Part shown: piece after piece, positions 12,210 through 24,792 of the stretch
Numbering within the stretch: position 1 is the stretch's first letter
Layout of the letters: every line of letters begins with the position of its first letter
Assembly: GCA_003993805.1 (NCBI GenBank)
Contig: RSEF01000014.1
Span: 4,559,769-4,623,768 of the forward strand
From: Himantopus leucocephalus
Lineage: Eukaryota; Chordata; Aves; Charadriiformes; Recurvirostridae
DNA length: 64,000 bases
Direction: 5' to 3'
Program-made: the position numbers and the translations under genes
The notes under the pieces: model-generated
The model's database searches: none
Seen by the model: only the letters and a program-made list of their open reading frames with translations
What the model was told of the DNA's origin: nothing

Positions 12210-15200
12210 AGCAGGGTAGAGGAAAGACCGCTGTAGGATATAGTTTGTGTTTCCATGTGAAAGAGGTAAAGGCATCCACACAAAAATAGGGAATGGCTGT
12301 ACCCTTCAAGTTACACGGACTGTCGCCAGCTGTGGAGCCGATCCGGGAGCCAGGGATGCTCCTGGCCCCGTCCCAGGCTGCCGCCTGCAGAAGGACGCGC
12401 GGAGCATCACAAAATCCAGCCAGCAAGGAGTTAAACAAAATGCAGGAATATGTTTCCCTTATTTTTCTCTTTCTTTCCCTCCTCCTCCCATGTGCTTTTA
12501 TTTTTGTCTTGAGCTAAGTAGAAATGTTTTTTTCCTTTTTTCTTTGGCTGAGCTTATGTTGTTATTTGATTTTTATACGATCCTCAGGTACCTAATGAAA
12601 TTGCCACATGCTCAAGGGAAAACAAGTTTCATAACAGAATGACAGAAAAATGTTGCTAAAATCCTCCAGGACAGAGGCAGGATTAGAAGAAGAAAATGCA
12701 GAATAATGTAGACATTAGCTTAAAGACAACAAAGGGTTCCTAGTCCACTGACACACCAGAATCCAACAGAAGTATTCATAATTACTAATAACAAAAGGCT
12801 GGTTTATTATAACAACTCCGTTCAAACTAAAACACATGTAAAGCTTGTGTGCTATGAGTGTGTTTTGATGATAGGTCTGGTTTAAACCTAATCTGCTGAA
12901 ATACAGACAGGATAGGAACAATGCTTTCTCGAGGGATCAACAACTTTGTCCCTGAACAGACTGCCTTATATAAACACCCATAATTGAGTTAAAATTCATG
13001 CAGACAGCTTGGATTAAAAAGAAACAAATATCAAGCAAATAAACAAAAGTCATGAGCAACAGGGGCTGGTGAAGCCATTGTGGGGAAAAATATTCTTTGA
13101 AGCATATGCCAGTGTATACTAAATCAAGAGAATTAATATTAAACACTACAGGTCACAATAATGAACATATGTTCCACCTTCTGAGAAAGTAGCTAGAAAT
13201 CCTCCTTTCAACAGCGGACGTCTTGTTTAGTGTGTTTGTTAATCTTGCTTTTTAAAAAAAATAAAAATGAACTGTTAACTTAGGTATTCACCACCACTTT
13301 GGCCTTCACTTCCCTAAACACTGTGCACAGAAAAATGCCTCTTGCTTGGAGCTGCACTGCTTCCAGCTGGCACTGATTTATTCAGCTGGGAATAAAGGCG
13401 CGTTATCCAGAAGACTTTGATAGCTGTAGTTACATGGGTATATTTTAAGTGGGTAAAGATAGACGTGAAATCACTCAACTATTTGTTCCTTTCCAATGTC
13501 TCTTAGTTCATGAAAAGGGACGAAAGCCCTGTCTCTGGGAGCTGGTACAATGGCCGGGGAAAGCCCTGGACCGCTTTACCTGGTGGCACAGGGGCAAAAT
13601 TCCACATCAGGGAGACGGTGCTCAGCCTGGCAGAAGAAATCTCTCCCTCCTGTGCTGCCTTTACTGGGCTGTCTTGGGTAGATTTGGTTGTTTGGGTTTT
13701 TTTTTTCTTCTATTTGCTCTGCACTCTCACACTGAAATAGATGATGGGGGACTTCGGAGAGGTTGACGTTCCCCATGTTCGCAGCGTATGTGGAACTAGT
13801 GAATGTTCCTTCAAATCCCTGTTCCTGCCACACGCAGGGTTTTTTTGCCCCTTGCTAAAGGTTCTGGGAAAGGCTGTGTGTGAGACATCCTTGAGGTCTG
13901 ACAGGACTGACTTCAGCCTTCTATTTTTAGGGTAGGCTTTAAGGCTGTGGGCACCCTCCTTGGGCAACCGCTGCCGCATGACAGTTCAGCTTTAATGTGG
14001 GCGTTTCAAGAGATGTTCCCTACCTTTAGATGCAGGGACACGGAGGCAATCTGTAGGAAGCTTTCCAAGTTGGCGGAGGAACATGGAAAAAGATAAGTGT
14101 GGCTCTGAAATCCAGCATCTGGCCCGGGACGCGGGGCTGGGGAACTTGCTGAGGGCAGACTCGGCGCTTTCTGAGCCAAGCAGCTGTTTGTTTTTCCTCC
14201 TGCCTTCAAAGAAACCAAACTCTGTATGTTTGCAAATAAATGAGATTACACCAAACGTACACCTGACAGGTACTTGGTTTCAGGAACAGAAAAGAAAAAC
14301 AAAACTTACAAGGCCCGACTAATTGCAACAGTTCAGATAATATACTTGAAAGGAAGAAAGTTTAGTAACTGTTTAAGCAACTTCCTATTTAAAGGGCCGT
14401 CTCTTTCAAAACTTCAGTTTAGTGGATTTTCATGAGTTTTCCTGCTTGGAACCATTGCCGTGAGGACCACAACCATGCAGAAAGACGACTACCCCATAAC
14501 TAACAGCCTTTTAGTAGAGATGTTGCCGACTTCTCCCTGTTCTTGACCTTATCTCCAGCCCCCATGAGCGACCTTTGGACGAGCCTCTGCTGTGACTCAA
14601 ACCGTGATTTAAATCATGTTTGAGAGCCCTCTGAAATAAGACTGAAAAGAAAATTCAGCTAACCTTGAATTCAAAAAGCATTCTCTAGAGACTTGGTATT
14701 TAGCTCAGTTTTCAGTTTCAGCACTGCTTACTTTTGTTGGAAAAGTTATTTTTGGTTGCTTTCTGTGCTTCATTATAATTCTGAAAATGACTAATTTGAT
14801 GTGACATTTACTAATGTAGTATGATCAGACATAATTTGATCTTATTAACTTAGATCGTACCATATTAGCAAACATCGGATTCTATTTGAGAAATTTACAC
14901 ATGCTGCAAATGTGGATACACCTTGAAATCATACTGTATTAGTATAATTTGTCAGCTTAATGTTGTATTTGGTAAAGAATGTCAGAATATACCGCAATTT
15001 ATAGCTACCTACTTACAAATCTGCAAAGGTTCAGACCGGCTGTGCTGTTGTCATATAGCTTTATCACTTAAAAACTAAACTTCCTCAATGAAACAAGGCC
15101 ACTGCAATTCATGTACTTGATGTCTTCCTGTTCTTTGGAAATACTCTCACTGCCTTGCGCATTGGGGTCTGAAATCTAAGTCAGCGAGGTGGAGTGAAGA

Positions 15201-17383
15201 GCTTGTCCCCCACCCCGTCCATGGGTGATGATGACCAACGTGGCCTGAGAAGTCAGCATGAGCTAGAAAGTAGTGGGTAATGGAGTGGTGCAGCTGCATC
15301 AGCTCTAAATCCTCACGTTAACCTATATGACACTGATTTTTGTTTCCCTGCTAGGCACCAACCGATTTTTTAAAAGGCTAAATATTTGTTGATATTATTT
15401 ATGAAGGAATTGAAAGGGCAGTTGCCTTTTATAACCTTGTGCAGTTGAGATAATAACTCTCATGTTCTCTTCTTCCATTGTGCTCTAGAGCTGTGATTTC
15501 TCTTTGCCAAGCCAGGCTGTAACTAGAGCCTTATCTCCCGTGTTCCTCTGAGAGACCCTGTCTCCTTGTCTTTTCTTTTTTCTTTTTTTCTCTTTTCTCT
15601 TTGGTTTTTTGTTTGTTTTTTGGTGGTGGTGAGGGGGAGGAGGTTTTTTCCTGGTCTTGAGGGGTACCAGCAGAGCATTGGTGCATTCCCGTCTGGGCCG
15701 GCTGCCCACTACTGCCAAGGAGACTTTGGGACAACCATGCAGTGGGCTGGAGGGACAAACTGAGCATCCCTACAAAAGCTGGGTGGTGGGTTTGAGTCAG
15801 CAGCTGTATTGGTCTGTGGTTGTGTTCCTGGGGAATGTGTGCCCCTTGCCGTTTTGGGGGAATCTCTTCTCATGGCATCGCAGATTCCGCTGCAGGGAGT
15901 TAGGACAAAAGTAGGATTTGGGCAATTCTAGACCCTCCAGATCAGATGTGTCCCTTGTAACCAGACTTGGGCAGAATTAGGGTGATGGAAGCGTGTGTTA
16001 GCATTTGAAGGCATGAACCCCATTTTGTGGCGGTGAGGTCAGTGGAGTCTGACTGTGAAAAGTGCCTTTATGTTCTTGCGGCCTCCTCTGTAACATTGCA
16101 CATCTGCTCTCCAAGACAGACAGGGACGGACTGGTTTTGGTTTCCGTGATTCAGGATCTGCGTTCCAGGTGCTCTCCAAGCTCTCCGCTTAGAAAGGGAA
16201 AGCGGGCATGAGCAACGTCTAAACAGCCCTGGAGCTCCTGCTTTCCAGATGGTTTTCCCCCCAGTCTAGATGCATTACGGTGTCATTAGGGTGGAAAAGA
16301 GGGCTCGTAGGTGGAGAGAGGAAGACGGCGAACACCTGAGTTTCACTGTCCAAGAGCCACAGTGAGTGCTGGGATTGAGTGCGTGGCAGGAGAGGAGGAC
16401 GGGGGTATGGGCTTAGCACCGAAGCAGTTGGCAGTCCAGGATGTCTAACGGAAAGTGCAAACTGTTTCCCCACTGCAGTGGAAAGAATTAAAAGAAAGAG
16501 TTAAAAACTCACTGTAAAAACTCCGGTTCTGACTGCCATGGTGTGCTGGCATCTGCGGCGCTGGAATGAGCCAGGACGTGCTTTGCAGACACGAAACCCC
16601 AAACCGCCAGGCTGAGCCTCGCCGCAGCCGGAGGGAATTGCCTGTCCACACCTGACTGTGCGAGCGCCGCGCGACGAGGGCTGAAGCTTAAGCCTGCAAC
16701 TTCAGGCTGCAGGGCATGAGGGATACGTGGTGGTTTGACTTGGGTTTGTCTGTCAGAATACGCAGGAGCTGTAGAAAAAACTTTCATTTTTCCATTTTTC
16801 AAAATCTTTTTGATTTAGATGTCAGGTTACCCCTTTGGTGTAACTTTTGCAAAAGCCCTCAACAAGATTGTTAGAAAACCCTTACTAAGCTAGTAAAATT
16901 TTACTGAATAAAAAACTGAGCGAGCACCTACAACAAACAAGGGTGTTTGAGCTCTTTTCGTGACCACGATTTTGAAAGAATACATTCAGTTTTAACGAGA
17001 CAATTATTTTGATCCAAAACTGATAGTGTTGCATCTTTCCCAATGGATTCTTCTCTTTTGTGTTATTTTTTCATGCTCTAGTTGGAAAATAACAATCAAA
17101 AGCAATTCCAGGCTCTAAATTCCTTTTGTTTCCACCAGATTGTTCCGAACACTGAACAAATCCAGCCAGTTGTCAGCCTGAGTTTCTGTTACTCTGATGC
17201 TTTACATCTCTGAAGACAGCACTGCCTCCTACTCTGCTCTTCAGATATTTTAGAAATCTGGTGCTGGAACTTTCTTTTCAATAGATGGGAATATGTGGGG
17301 GTTTTGTCAGGTGCCTCCTGTGTTTCCAGGTATGCCCCAAAATAAGTAAGAGGTCTTGAATCTAAACCGCCCTCACGCATTGC
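12210..17383. other. Unique non-coding sequence, no gene seen
   Basis: More than 5 kb with no recognisable coding exon, RNA gene or young transposon. The longest open frames (about 131 codons at 12247-12642 plus; 105 codons at 13449-13766 plus) look like chance. AT-rich segments such as 14760-15010 alternate with moderate GC segments. A T-rich simple repeat at 15571-15650 is listed separately. Confidence 0.55.
15571..15650. repeat. T/C-rich and TG-rich simple sequence
   Basis: A pyrimidine tract (tttctttt-type units) runs from 15571 to about 15600. It is followed by gtttgtttttt and ggtggtggt units and a G/A-rich end. It is low-complexity and has no gene. Confidence 0.8.
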
Positions 17384-17684
17384 AGCCAGACTCTTTTCAG
17401 TGGTTCCCAATGACAGGACGAGGGGCAATGGGCACAAGCTGGAACATAGGAGGTTCCGTTCAAATATACGGAAAAACTTCTTTACGGTCAGGGTGACAGA
17501 GCACTGGAACAGGCTGCCCAGGGAGGTTGTGGAGTCCCCTTCTCTGGAGATCTTCAAGTCTCGCCTGGATGCAGTCCTGAGTAATGTGCTCTAGGCAATC
17601 CTGCTTTGGCAGGGGAGTTGGACTAGATGATCTCTAGAGGTCCCTTCCAACTCTGAAAATTCCGTGATTCCGTGATTCCGTGAT
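17384..17684 (+). mobile_element. CR1 LINE, 5'-truncated 3' end
   Basis: This is the best-preserved transposon copy in the window. It carries the 3' end of an avian CR1 non-LTR retrotransposon: the last coding part of ORF2, then the short 3' UTR with ggttggactagatgatct-like text (here gagttggactagatgatct) and aggtcccttccaactct. It ends in three tandem 8-bp units attccgtg (17659-17682). CR1 copies are nearly always 5'-truncated and end in such 8-bp units instead of poly-A, which fits. The element begins abruptly inside ORF2 at about 17384. No target-site duplication is obvious, as is usual for CR1. The copy cannot move by itself. Confidence 0.95.
17385..17594 (+). pseudogene. CR1 ORF2 (reverse transcriptase protein) C-terminal fragment
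   Basis: About 69 codons stay open from the truncation point to a TAG at 17592-17594. The peptide includes [19 protein letters not shown] and then [15 protein letters not shown], the conserved tail of avian and reptile CR1 ORF2. Full-length ORF2 encodes an endonuclease and reverse transcriptase of roughly a thousand residues. Here only the extreme C-terminus remains, without catalytic parts and without a genuine start codon. It is a dead fragment that happens to have kept its frame, not a host gene. Confidence 0.85.
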
Positions 17685-20600
17685 ATTTCAGTGACACAGA
17701 CAGGTTAAGGAGCTGTTGGTACAGAATATCGTTCTCATTTTATCACATAATCCCACATGGAATAACTCAGGCATTTTTGCCCGTAGTGAATTCCACAGAA
17801 GAACAGAAATAGGCAAGAACTTGCCTCTAACTTACACCAGTTCTCCAAATTTTCATTTCAGTGGAACCTTGGCTTTATTCTTACTGACTTTGCCTCATGC
17901 ATAGCTATCTACAGGTATTTGCATGGTACTTCAGGCGTGGTGTGTATTTTAGGTGGAATGGCTATTTCAATTTAAATCGAAGTGCACTATTTTGATTAGG
18001 TGCTTTGTTGAAGTTGAGTGTTGTCCACTTCTTGCACTGCTTTGTAAGATAACAGTTCTGGTATATGTGTTGGTGTGGACGAACGTTAAGTGTGTCAGCT
18101 GCAGTGTAGGTAATGGTAACCAACAGGGACAGAGTTCAGGAGGGAATGTCACAAGGTCTTTGTTCTTCCTCTGAAGTGGTGGTTTATAATTTCACGTGTA
18201 TGTATACATACAAATACATCAAACATATTTATAAATATAATGCACAATTTTCATTATGAATTTATGATTTCATGGAGGGCATGTTTATTTCCAGTCACTT
18301 GGGTTCAAGGTTTCTCAGAGCACCTGAGGAGTGAAGGCTGCAGCGTGTGTTGCGAGTCTCAAGGTCAGGCTGATCCTTCCAGCTCCAGTTCCCGCTAGGA
18401 CAGCAAACTCTGTGGTGTGATTCCTCGTAGGGAGGAGGAGGCATGCGTTGTATTTTAGTTTTTCTTTCTAATGAAATAGGTTCTTTGGTCAGATGGAAGA
18501 CTGACAGTGCAAGCTGTCGAAGCTCGTGTTAGTCTCCAGACCTGCTTTGGCTGTGCCTGGCCATGTTAAGGCAATCTGGCCTTTGCCCGGACCAAGTGGT
18601 ACGTAGCGGTGCGTGTTGCTCTGGAGCAGGCTGGCAGTGTCTCCATCACTTAGTATTTGGAGCTTTTCCGGGCTTGACGTGTGTCAGGCATCCGTGCCTG
18701 TGTGCTCACAGAACTCTCTACCTTGAGACACGTGGCTTCTCACCGCTCGACTGCCCTGCTCACATCTTAGGAGTAGAACGGCAGGTCCCGTAACAGTGGG
18801 GTGTAACCAAGAGCAGCGCAGATATCATCTGTTTTTCACCTGTGGGCCTGTGTCATTCCCCAGGTCGGGATCAGGAGCATTGTGTCAGGCAGAACAGTTC
18901 CTCCAGGTGAGGAACCGATGCCAAGGCATGGACTTCCCGTTGGCAATGGCAGCATCATTCGAGGGCTGTGTCTCTGGTCCTCTTGTCTTTATGACTCGCA
19001 CGGCACACGAGGAGCGCTCACTGTGGAGGGCCGGTGCAGTCAAGGCTGAATTGTTCTCCTGTCTTTGAGCTGATGATTGACTATAGTGACCAGAAACCTA
19101 AATGGTTTCAACCGTTCTTTAACTTGCTCTGGTGTTAGCTCTCCAAGTTTATAAGGCTCTTTCTATGAGATCTGTAAAACTCTACTGGAAACTTCTTTCA
19201 GGAAAATACACTTTTAAGAGAATATTTGATCCAAACGTTAAAAAGTTGGTTTGGGGGTTGAGAAGTATTAGAGCTAGTCAAGATACATAATAAATCTGTA
19301 CTGTTAGTGAAATGTAAAAGAAAACAAATTATGAAGATAAAACGAAGGCTATCTTTTTTTCTTAAAATAATCCAAGTTAATTTTATCATGGGATTAATAG
19401 TTCATCTGCTAGTAGTTCAATGAAGAGAGAATATTCACACAGGATTTTGTTTTATTCTGGCATTCCATCAACCTTTGTAGCTGTGACCCGCCGTTAAATA
19501 CAAACCAGGTGTTGGAATGGAGTTAGGTCTTCAGATTACACAGACATGTGGACTATTAATTGGACTTTATGTAACCATGCGTCTATAGATTCATACTGAA
19601 ATGCTGCTAGTGACCATTTAAATACCATTTCAAATTAAATCCAGCCCATACGTGGTACATGACGATGGGCACGCAGGGCTGGGATTCGGTAATGAATGAT
19701 AAGTGTTGAATGGGCAGCCACGTGGAAGAGTGCTGGATTACAAAACCCCCATTTCGGACTGTGATTCTTTGTCTCGTGCTGCACACAGAAGTGTCTTCAA
19801 CTAAAATTTACTCTCCTAAAAATAATTACAGGATGATGGGCCAGAATATTTCTTTTAAAAACAGTGTTTGCTTTTGAGCAATGATGCAACGTTAACTGCC
19901 TCACATGGCAACGTCTTAATTATCATCTATATAGAAAGGTATGAGCAGTGTAATAAAAACCTACTAGCAAAATCTTCTTGGGTAGTTTGGTTGCATCTTC
20001 AACCTCCAGGTTAAGAATTAAGATTCCTTTCTACTTTATGCCATGAAGTGAAAGCAGAGCCCTCTTCCCCCACAACTGCACCCTTTAATCTACGTGCTGT
20101 AACATGTTCCAACGTTGCACTCGTTACTGGTGGTAGCGGCAACAATGAAAAGGTTGGAAGGATTTGTGTGGTGTTACGCCTAGCTGACCCCATTCCTGCC
20201 TGGCTGTACCCAGACCTGCGCTCGATGGCACCTCCTGGTGAGGTGGGAGCAGTGCCCTGTGCCCCTGCACTGCCGCCGGCGTGCAGGAGCGTTCCACCAA
20301 CCACTCCCCATCTCTCGGCTTAAGAGTTTCAAGCCCACTTGTATTACTAGCTTTAAAAATACCAAATGTGGACTTGTGTTGGTGAGGGAGAGAGCGCCAT
20401 CCCCCTTGGGGCACAGGCAGAGAAACCCTGGGGGAGAGGAGCTGCTGCTGGGTAGAGATTAAACTGCCCTGATGCCAACGCTGCTACAAGAGAGCAACCA
20501 CAAAAAGAAAACAGAGTGAACCTGCCATTCCTGCCATCTGCCCCTTCTGGAGTTCCAGGGCTCTGTGTCTACGCCCCTTCTCCAGTTCCTCTCCTCCTTT

Positions 20601-22589
20601 CTGCTCCTCTCAAAAGTCGCAACTGGCAAGGAAAGTGGGGTAGGAACTCTAATTCCTTTTCATGCAATTAAATTAATTCCACCTCTATAGAAAAGTCAAG
20701 GGGACTTTATGGACTTATTTCTTCTTTTGAAGCTGCGTTTGCTCGGGTTTTAAATTCTGTACTGCTCCTGCCAGGCAAGGCACTGGAAGGCTCCGTTGCT
20801 TTGTAGTTCTGCAGTCTTCAAACAGTCCTTCATTGTTCTTAATACTTTGAAAACGGACTGCTGTAACTTGCTATTTGCTGGGCTGAAAAAATCAGAGTCT
20901 TTGTTTGAAAACTGCAATTCCCTTACAGTAAAGGTACTACTTTGCCGCAATATTCAATAGTGGTGTTACAAGAAAGGCAGTGGCTTGAAATTAAGTTCTG
21001 AATGATCTAAAGTTTCTGCAGTAAACTGTGATCAAAATCCTTTTTTTTTTTTTCTTTAAAGTTGACCTACATCTTTCAATCTGGCTGCAGGGCAAAAATC
21101 TGGTAGAAGCAGAATTAGGTTCTCAGTCGAACTAAAATCACACACTTGAGTATTCACTTTTAGAGGTGCATCTTGTTTATGCAGTGACTCGCAATTGACA
21201 TCCCGTATGCTCAATACCAAATTTGAAGTCGAGTTTTAACTATTCTGTTTTGATGTACACTTAGCTACCTCTGTTAATACAGCTTGTGTAGTATGATTTG
21301 AAGGCCAACAACACATCATGCTATCCAGCTTTTACCAGAGAAGGGTTTACAGAGGCTGTTTGGAACGCGTCCTCAGGTCAAACATAACGCTGAGTAGGGA
21401 CTGTTGTGTTTCCTGCACGTGACGTTGCAGTCCAGTCAGAATTAAAATATGCCATTTTGGCGTTATCCATACCATTACATATAATATTCCAGGGCTGTTT
21501 TGGATGTTTTTGGAGGAAAGTGATCTTAAGCAGCTGCTCGCTTGCTTAATACCTTCGAGACCTGCTCGAGTGACAGACACCCCTGTAGTTCTTCTGCACA
21601 GGCAAGGCTCAAACAGCCACCGTAGCCGAGCTGGCTAACCTCTACCCAAGAACAATTCATGCCTTTGCGGTCTACCTTCTGATCTTGGGCAGCTTTTTTC
21701 ATCCAAGTCTCATAATTAATTGTGCTGGGTCTATGCTAGGGTGCTACAGACCCCTCCAAAATGAGGTGGTTCACTGGTATGAAAGCACCCGACACTTTCT
21801 GAAGTTTAAGAAGCATTGAACTACTGGGCAGAACTTGTATCCAAATTGTGCCAAGCACATCTTGTCCCCAGACCTTCGCACAAGGTTATGAACCTACCTG
21901 ATGCGTGAGCACCGCTGTTTTAGATGGAAGTGTTGATTTATATATTCATGGAGCAGTGCATGCAGCTTTTTGTTAGGGGTTCCAATGGGTATAGCTGGAC
22001 AGCTGAAGGGATGGTGGCTCGTGCAGGCTGCACTGGCTGCTGCATTTGGGGCTGGGTGAAGTCTAGGGAGGAAAGAAGAGTCTGCAACTTCATGGGGAGC
22101 AACTGGGTGCTCTTTGGGAGAAACTTCTGGAGGAAAATGGAGAGCTTTCTGCAGGAGGATGTATGGAAAAGCTCAAGAAGGGAGCTGGGAACTTGCAATG
22201 TAGAGCAGATGTCAAACTAGCCAAGATGATGAAAAAGGAGACTTTTTCAGGGGCCTACAGGGATCTCTGTAGGAAGCTGTTGAGGTTATGCATGGAAGGT
22301 TTGGAGGAAAAAAGCCTCAGTCAACTTACTGGATTCAATTTTAAAGCTTCTTATTTTAATCTTTCTTCTGTCTGAGCTGAATTTTCCCTTCTGTTTTATC
22401 AATCTGGAGCTGTAGTGATCAGGTGCATTTGGTAGCACGGTTGGGATAAGAAAGCACAGGTTAGCTTCAGGGCTGTGGCCAACCTGGATAACTTGCAGAG
22501 AAGTTGGGTATCACTTTTGTATCAACAGGTAGCGTACAGGAGATGCTGGCTTAAGGGCATGGGCACAACGCTGTGAGAGTGATGTGCAT
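17685..22589. other. Unique non-coding sequence, no gene seen
   Basis: No coding exon or RNA gene is recognised. A perfect 14-bp palindrome lies at 18198-18211. An AT-rich segment at 19380-19700 has the look of a conserved non-coding element but no decisive motif. A poly-T run lies at 21041-21053. The purine-rich stretch 21924-22380 has an open frame on each strand and may be an unrecognised old repeat next to the CR1 relic that follows. Confidence 0.5.
18198..18211. other. 14-bp perfect palindrome
   Basis: GTATGTATACATAC equals its own reverse complement. It lies just after a CACGTG E-box (18193-18198), in an AT-rich stretch. It may be chance; no function is claimed. Confidence 0.7.
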
Positions 22590-23012
22590 CCCCTAGGGAG
22601 GATCCATGGGGGAGCAACAAATGCGTAGAGGAGTCTGGAAAACATGACCTCCAAGGAAAGTCAGAAATAGAGGTTCTTCTGCCTAGAGAAAAGGCGGGGG
22701 AAGACTTCTAGTTGCACAGAGTTGTTGTTAAGGAGAAAAGCAGTTACTTGTTCGCGTCCACAATGAATAGACCTGGAGATATTCCAAGTAATTAGAGCAA
22801 AGAAGATTTCACGTTAGGCAGTAGGAAAAGCCTCCTCTGCAGGAAGGGTTGCCAAGGGATGTCCTGTCTGAGAGAAGTTGTGGAGCCTCTCTCCTTGGAA
22901 GTGGTTAACATTAGATCACAGGTGACATAAGCGTGATTCGTGCTTCATTGCTGTATCTGTATGACCTCCGTGACCTCTCCAGCTCCCTTATGGTCCTATA
23001 ATTCTGTGTTCT
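22590..23012 (+). mobile_element. CR1 LINE relic, strongly decayed
   Basis: The order of recognisable pieces follows the CR1 3' region on the plus strand. First comes gtctggaaaacatgacc with gaggttcttctgcctagaga. Then comes agaagatttcacgttaggca, followed by gcaggaagggttgcc. Last come gagaagttgtggagcctc and a degenerate terminal piece cctataattctgtgttct near 23010. Many substitutions and a broken reading frame make it much older than the copy at 17384-17684. The left boundary is approximate, and related sequence may extend further upstream. Confidence 0.7.
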
Positions 23013-24297
23013 AGTGGCAAAGCAGAAATGTGGAGGAAATACCAGTTTTAGAGCAGCATAGATATTGATTTCCCCCTCCCCCCCCCCCCCCCCCCCNCCC
23101 CCCCAAGGTCATGGGCAATGAAATCAGGACATTGGACCAAAAGTGATCCCCTGCATCAATGAGTCCAGTCATCTGCTATTGAAATGCTGGGTTATTTAAT
23201 CACTTTTAGGATCTTTATAGAGTTGATCTCTAAATATAGTTAGCATCTATGATGGATGTATTTAAGACAGGTGATTGGTGAGGTGGTAGAAAAGAAATGT
23301 GTATAATGTCGAGTCCTCCATTCACCGGTCACTATGCTGAAGGCAGCAGAATTATTGGCATAAGTAAGAGCATTCCTCTGCAGAACTTTTCACATGCAAA
23401 TGCCTAATTCCTGGCTTTATCACTGGAGCTTTAAAATACAGTGAACCAGTCAATGTATTCTCCTTTTAGAAAAGTGCATGATGATAAATGCTATCACTTG
23501 AAATTATTTTTTTAAAAATCACTACAGCTGGAAAGAATGAAATTTGATTCCACCTGATCTCAGATGTTTAATATTATGCAAGTGAGGCTTTTCATGGGTG
23601 CAGGCTTTTTTATTTTTATGGTGTGCCTTCATTAAAACATATCTAATATAAACATTGGAAGTATATTTTTCAGATGTGGATTTTCCTACATGCAGATATG
23701 ATGAGATAAGGCAGTTTGGGATTTACTGGAGCAAAGTCAAATGCACCATTACCTATGTCACACCATACAGCTGGAGAGGAGCGTGTTTAGGATTCTTGGC
23801 CACTTTGATTTCACTGAGCTCTTTTCAGCTAGAGCATCCTTGTTTGTTAGAAGTTGAATAAAGGAAGAAGGATTGTGGGAGGGCTGTTCTAACAGGGACA
23901 AGGTAAAGATCGTCGTGGCGCTCTCCATGGATTAATCCATTAGTCTCTATTCTTCGTGTTTCGAGGACATGAATGCTACAATCCATTTTAATGAGAATTG
24001 TGTTTCAAGTACCAGCTATCTAACATGAATTTTTGCTATGGTAAGAGTTCACGTGTCTCCTGCGGGCAGCAAATTCTCTTCCATTTTAGAAGAAACTACA
24101 TTCAAAAATTGTGGCCTATCTTAATTTGAATTCAAAGCTGAGAGGTAGGTCTTGATCAAAATTAAATTGCTTTTCTGAATGAATGGCAGTTGTAATCATG
24201 ATTTAGTCCTGAAATTGGCTGGTACATTCAGAGAAATTAAGGTTTAAAAGAGGCTTCTGTAGAATCACTTCAGGAAACTGAACATCCTCCCTTTAAC
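23013..24297. other. Unique non-coding sequence with poly-C tract
   Basis: Contains a C-run (23072-23104, listed separately). AT-rich unique sequence from 23150 to about 24290 includes a segment at 23150-23470 that resembles conserved non-coding DNA. A 14-base string at 23438-23451 resembles part of miR-128 but has no hairpin. No gene is seen. Confidence 0.55.
23072..23104. repeat. Poly-C tract with single N
   Basis: An almost uninterrupted C run with one T near its start and a single N at 23097. The N marks an assembly join inside the homopolymer, so its true length is unknown. Confidence 0.9.
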
Positions 24298-24324
24298 AAA
24301 AAAAAAAAAAAAAAAAAAAAAAAN
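24298..24324. repeat. Poly-A tract ending in single N
   Basis: A run of 26 A residues is followed by an N at 24324, then caagataatt. The tract is at a contig join. It might be the tail of a retroposed sequence, but nothing retroposed is recognisable on either side. Confidence 0.85.
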
Positions 24325-24494
24325 CAAGATAATTAAATAACTGTAAAAATACCTTTCTGATTTGAAATTAGATTCGCTTGTTTTGGTCTAGAAAGCTGGT
24401 TTGCCCTACACCCTCTTCTAAATGAACATTGTCTTGAGCTGTTTTTCTGCTCACATAGACCATCACAGTAACAGCTACACAAATTGGTTCTTTC

Positions 24495-24605
24495 TCATGT
24501 GTGGGAAACTGAGTCACGGACAAATGAAATGGCCTGGCCGTGGCTGTATTAGATCTGTCCAAGAGCTGGGAATCGAGTGCAGTTCTCCTGAAGCCTGGTG
24601 TGTGA
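24495..24605 (-). repeat. MIR-type SINE relic
   Basis: On the plus strand, gtgggaaactgagtcacgga, then gtccaagagctgggaatcga, then ttctcctgaagcctgg follow the reverse complement of MIR. There, 'aggaaactgaggcacagaga', 'cagagctgggattcgaaccc' and 'tctcctgagtcc' appear in the same order and spacing. MIRs are ancient tRNA-derived SINEs shared across amniotes. This copy is old and inert. Confidence 0.6.
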
Positions 24606-24697
24606 GACTTGATAGGAGAAGATAAAACGTGCCTCAAGGCCGAGCAGGTGGCTAAAAAAAAATATTAGATCCTAATCTCTGTCCTGACTCTTTCTGC

Positions 24698-24737
24698 TCT
24701 GCTCCTAATCCTAATTTCCACTCTCTGCTCCTAATCC
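24698..24737. repeat. Short direct repeat, two 14-bp copies
   Basis: TCTGCTCCTAATCC occurs at 24698-24711 and again at 24724-24737, a 26-bp period. It is probably a small local duplication. Confidence 0.7.
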
Positions 24738-24792
24738 AAGAGCCAGTGTGAACACAAGAAGATTTTTGTCAAGGTGTTTCAGCACCATAAAT

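Noticed and set aside
23438..23451. ACAGTGAACCAGTC resembles the middle of miR-128
   Set aside because: One mismatch in 14 bases, no complementary arm within about 60 bp on either side, and the flanks differ from known mir-128 hairpins. Taken as chance.
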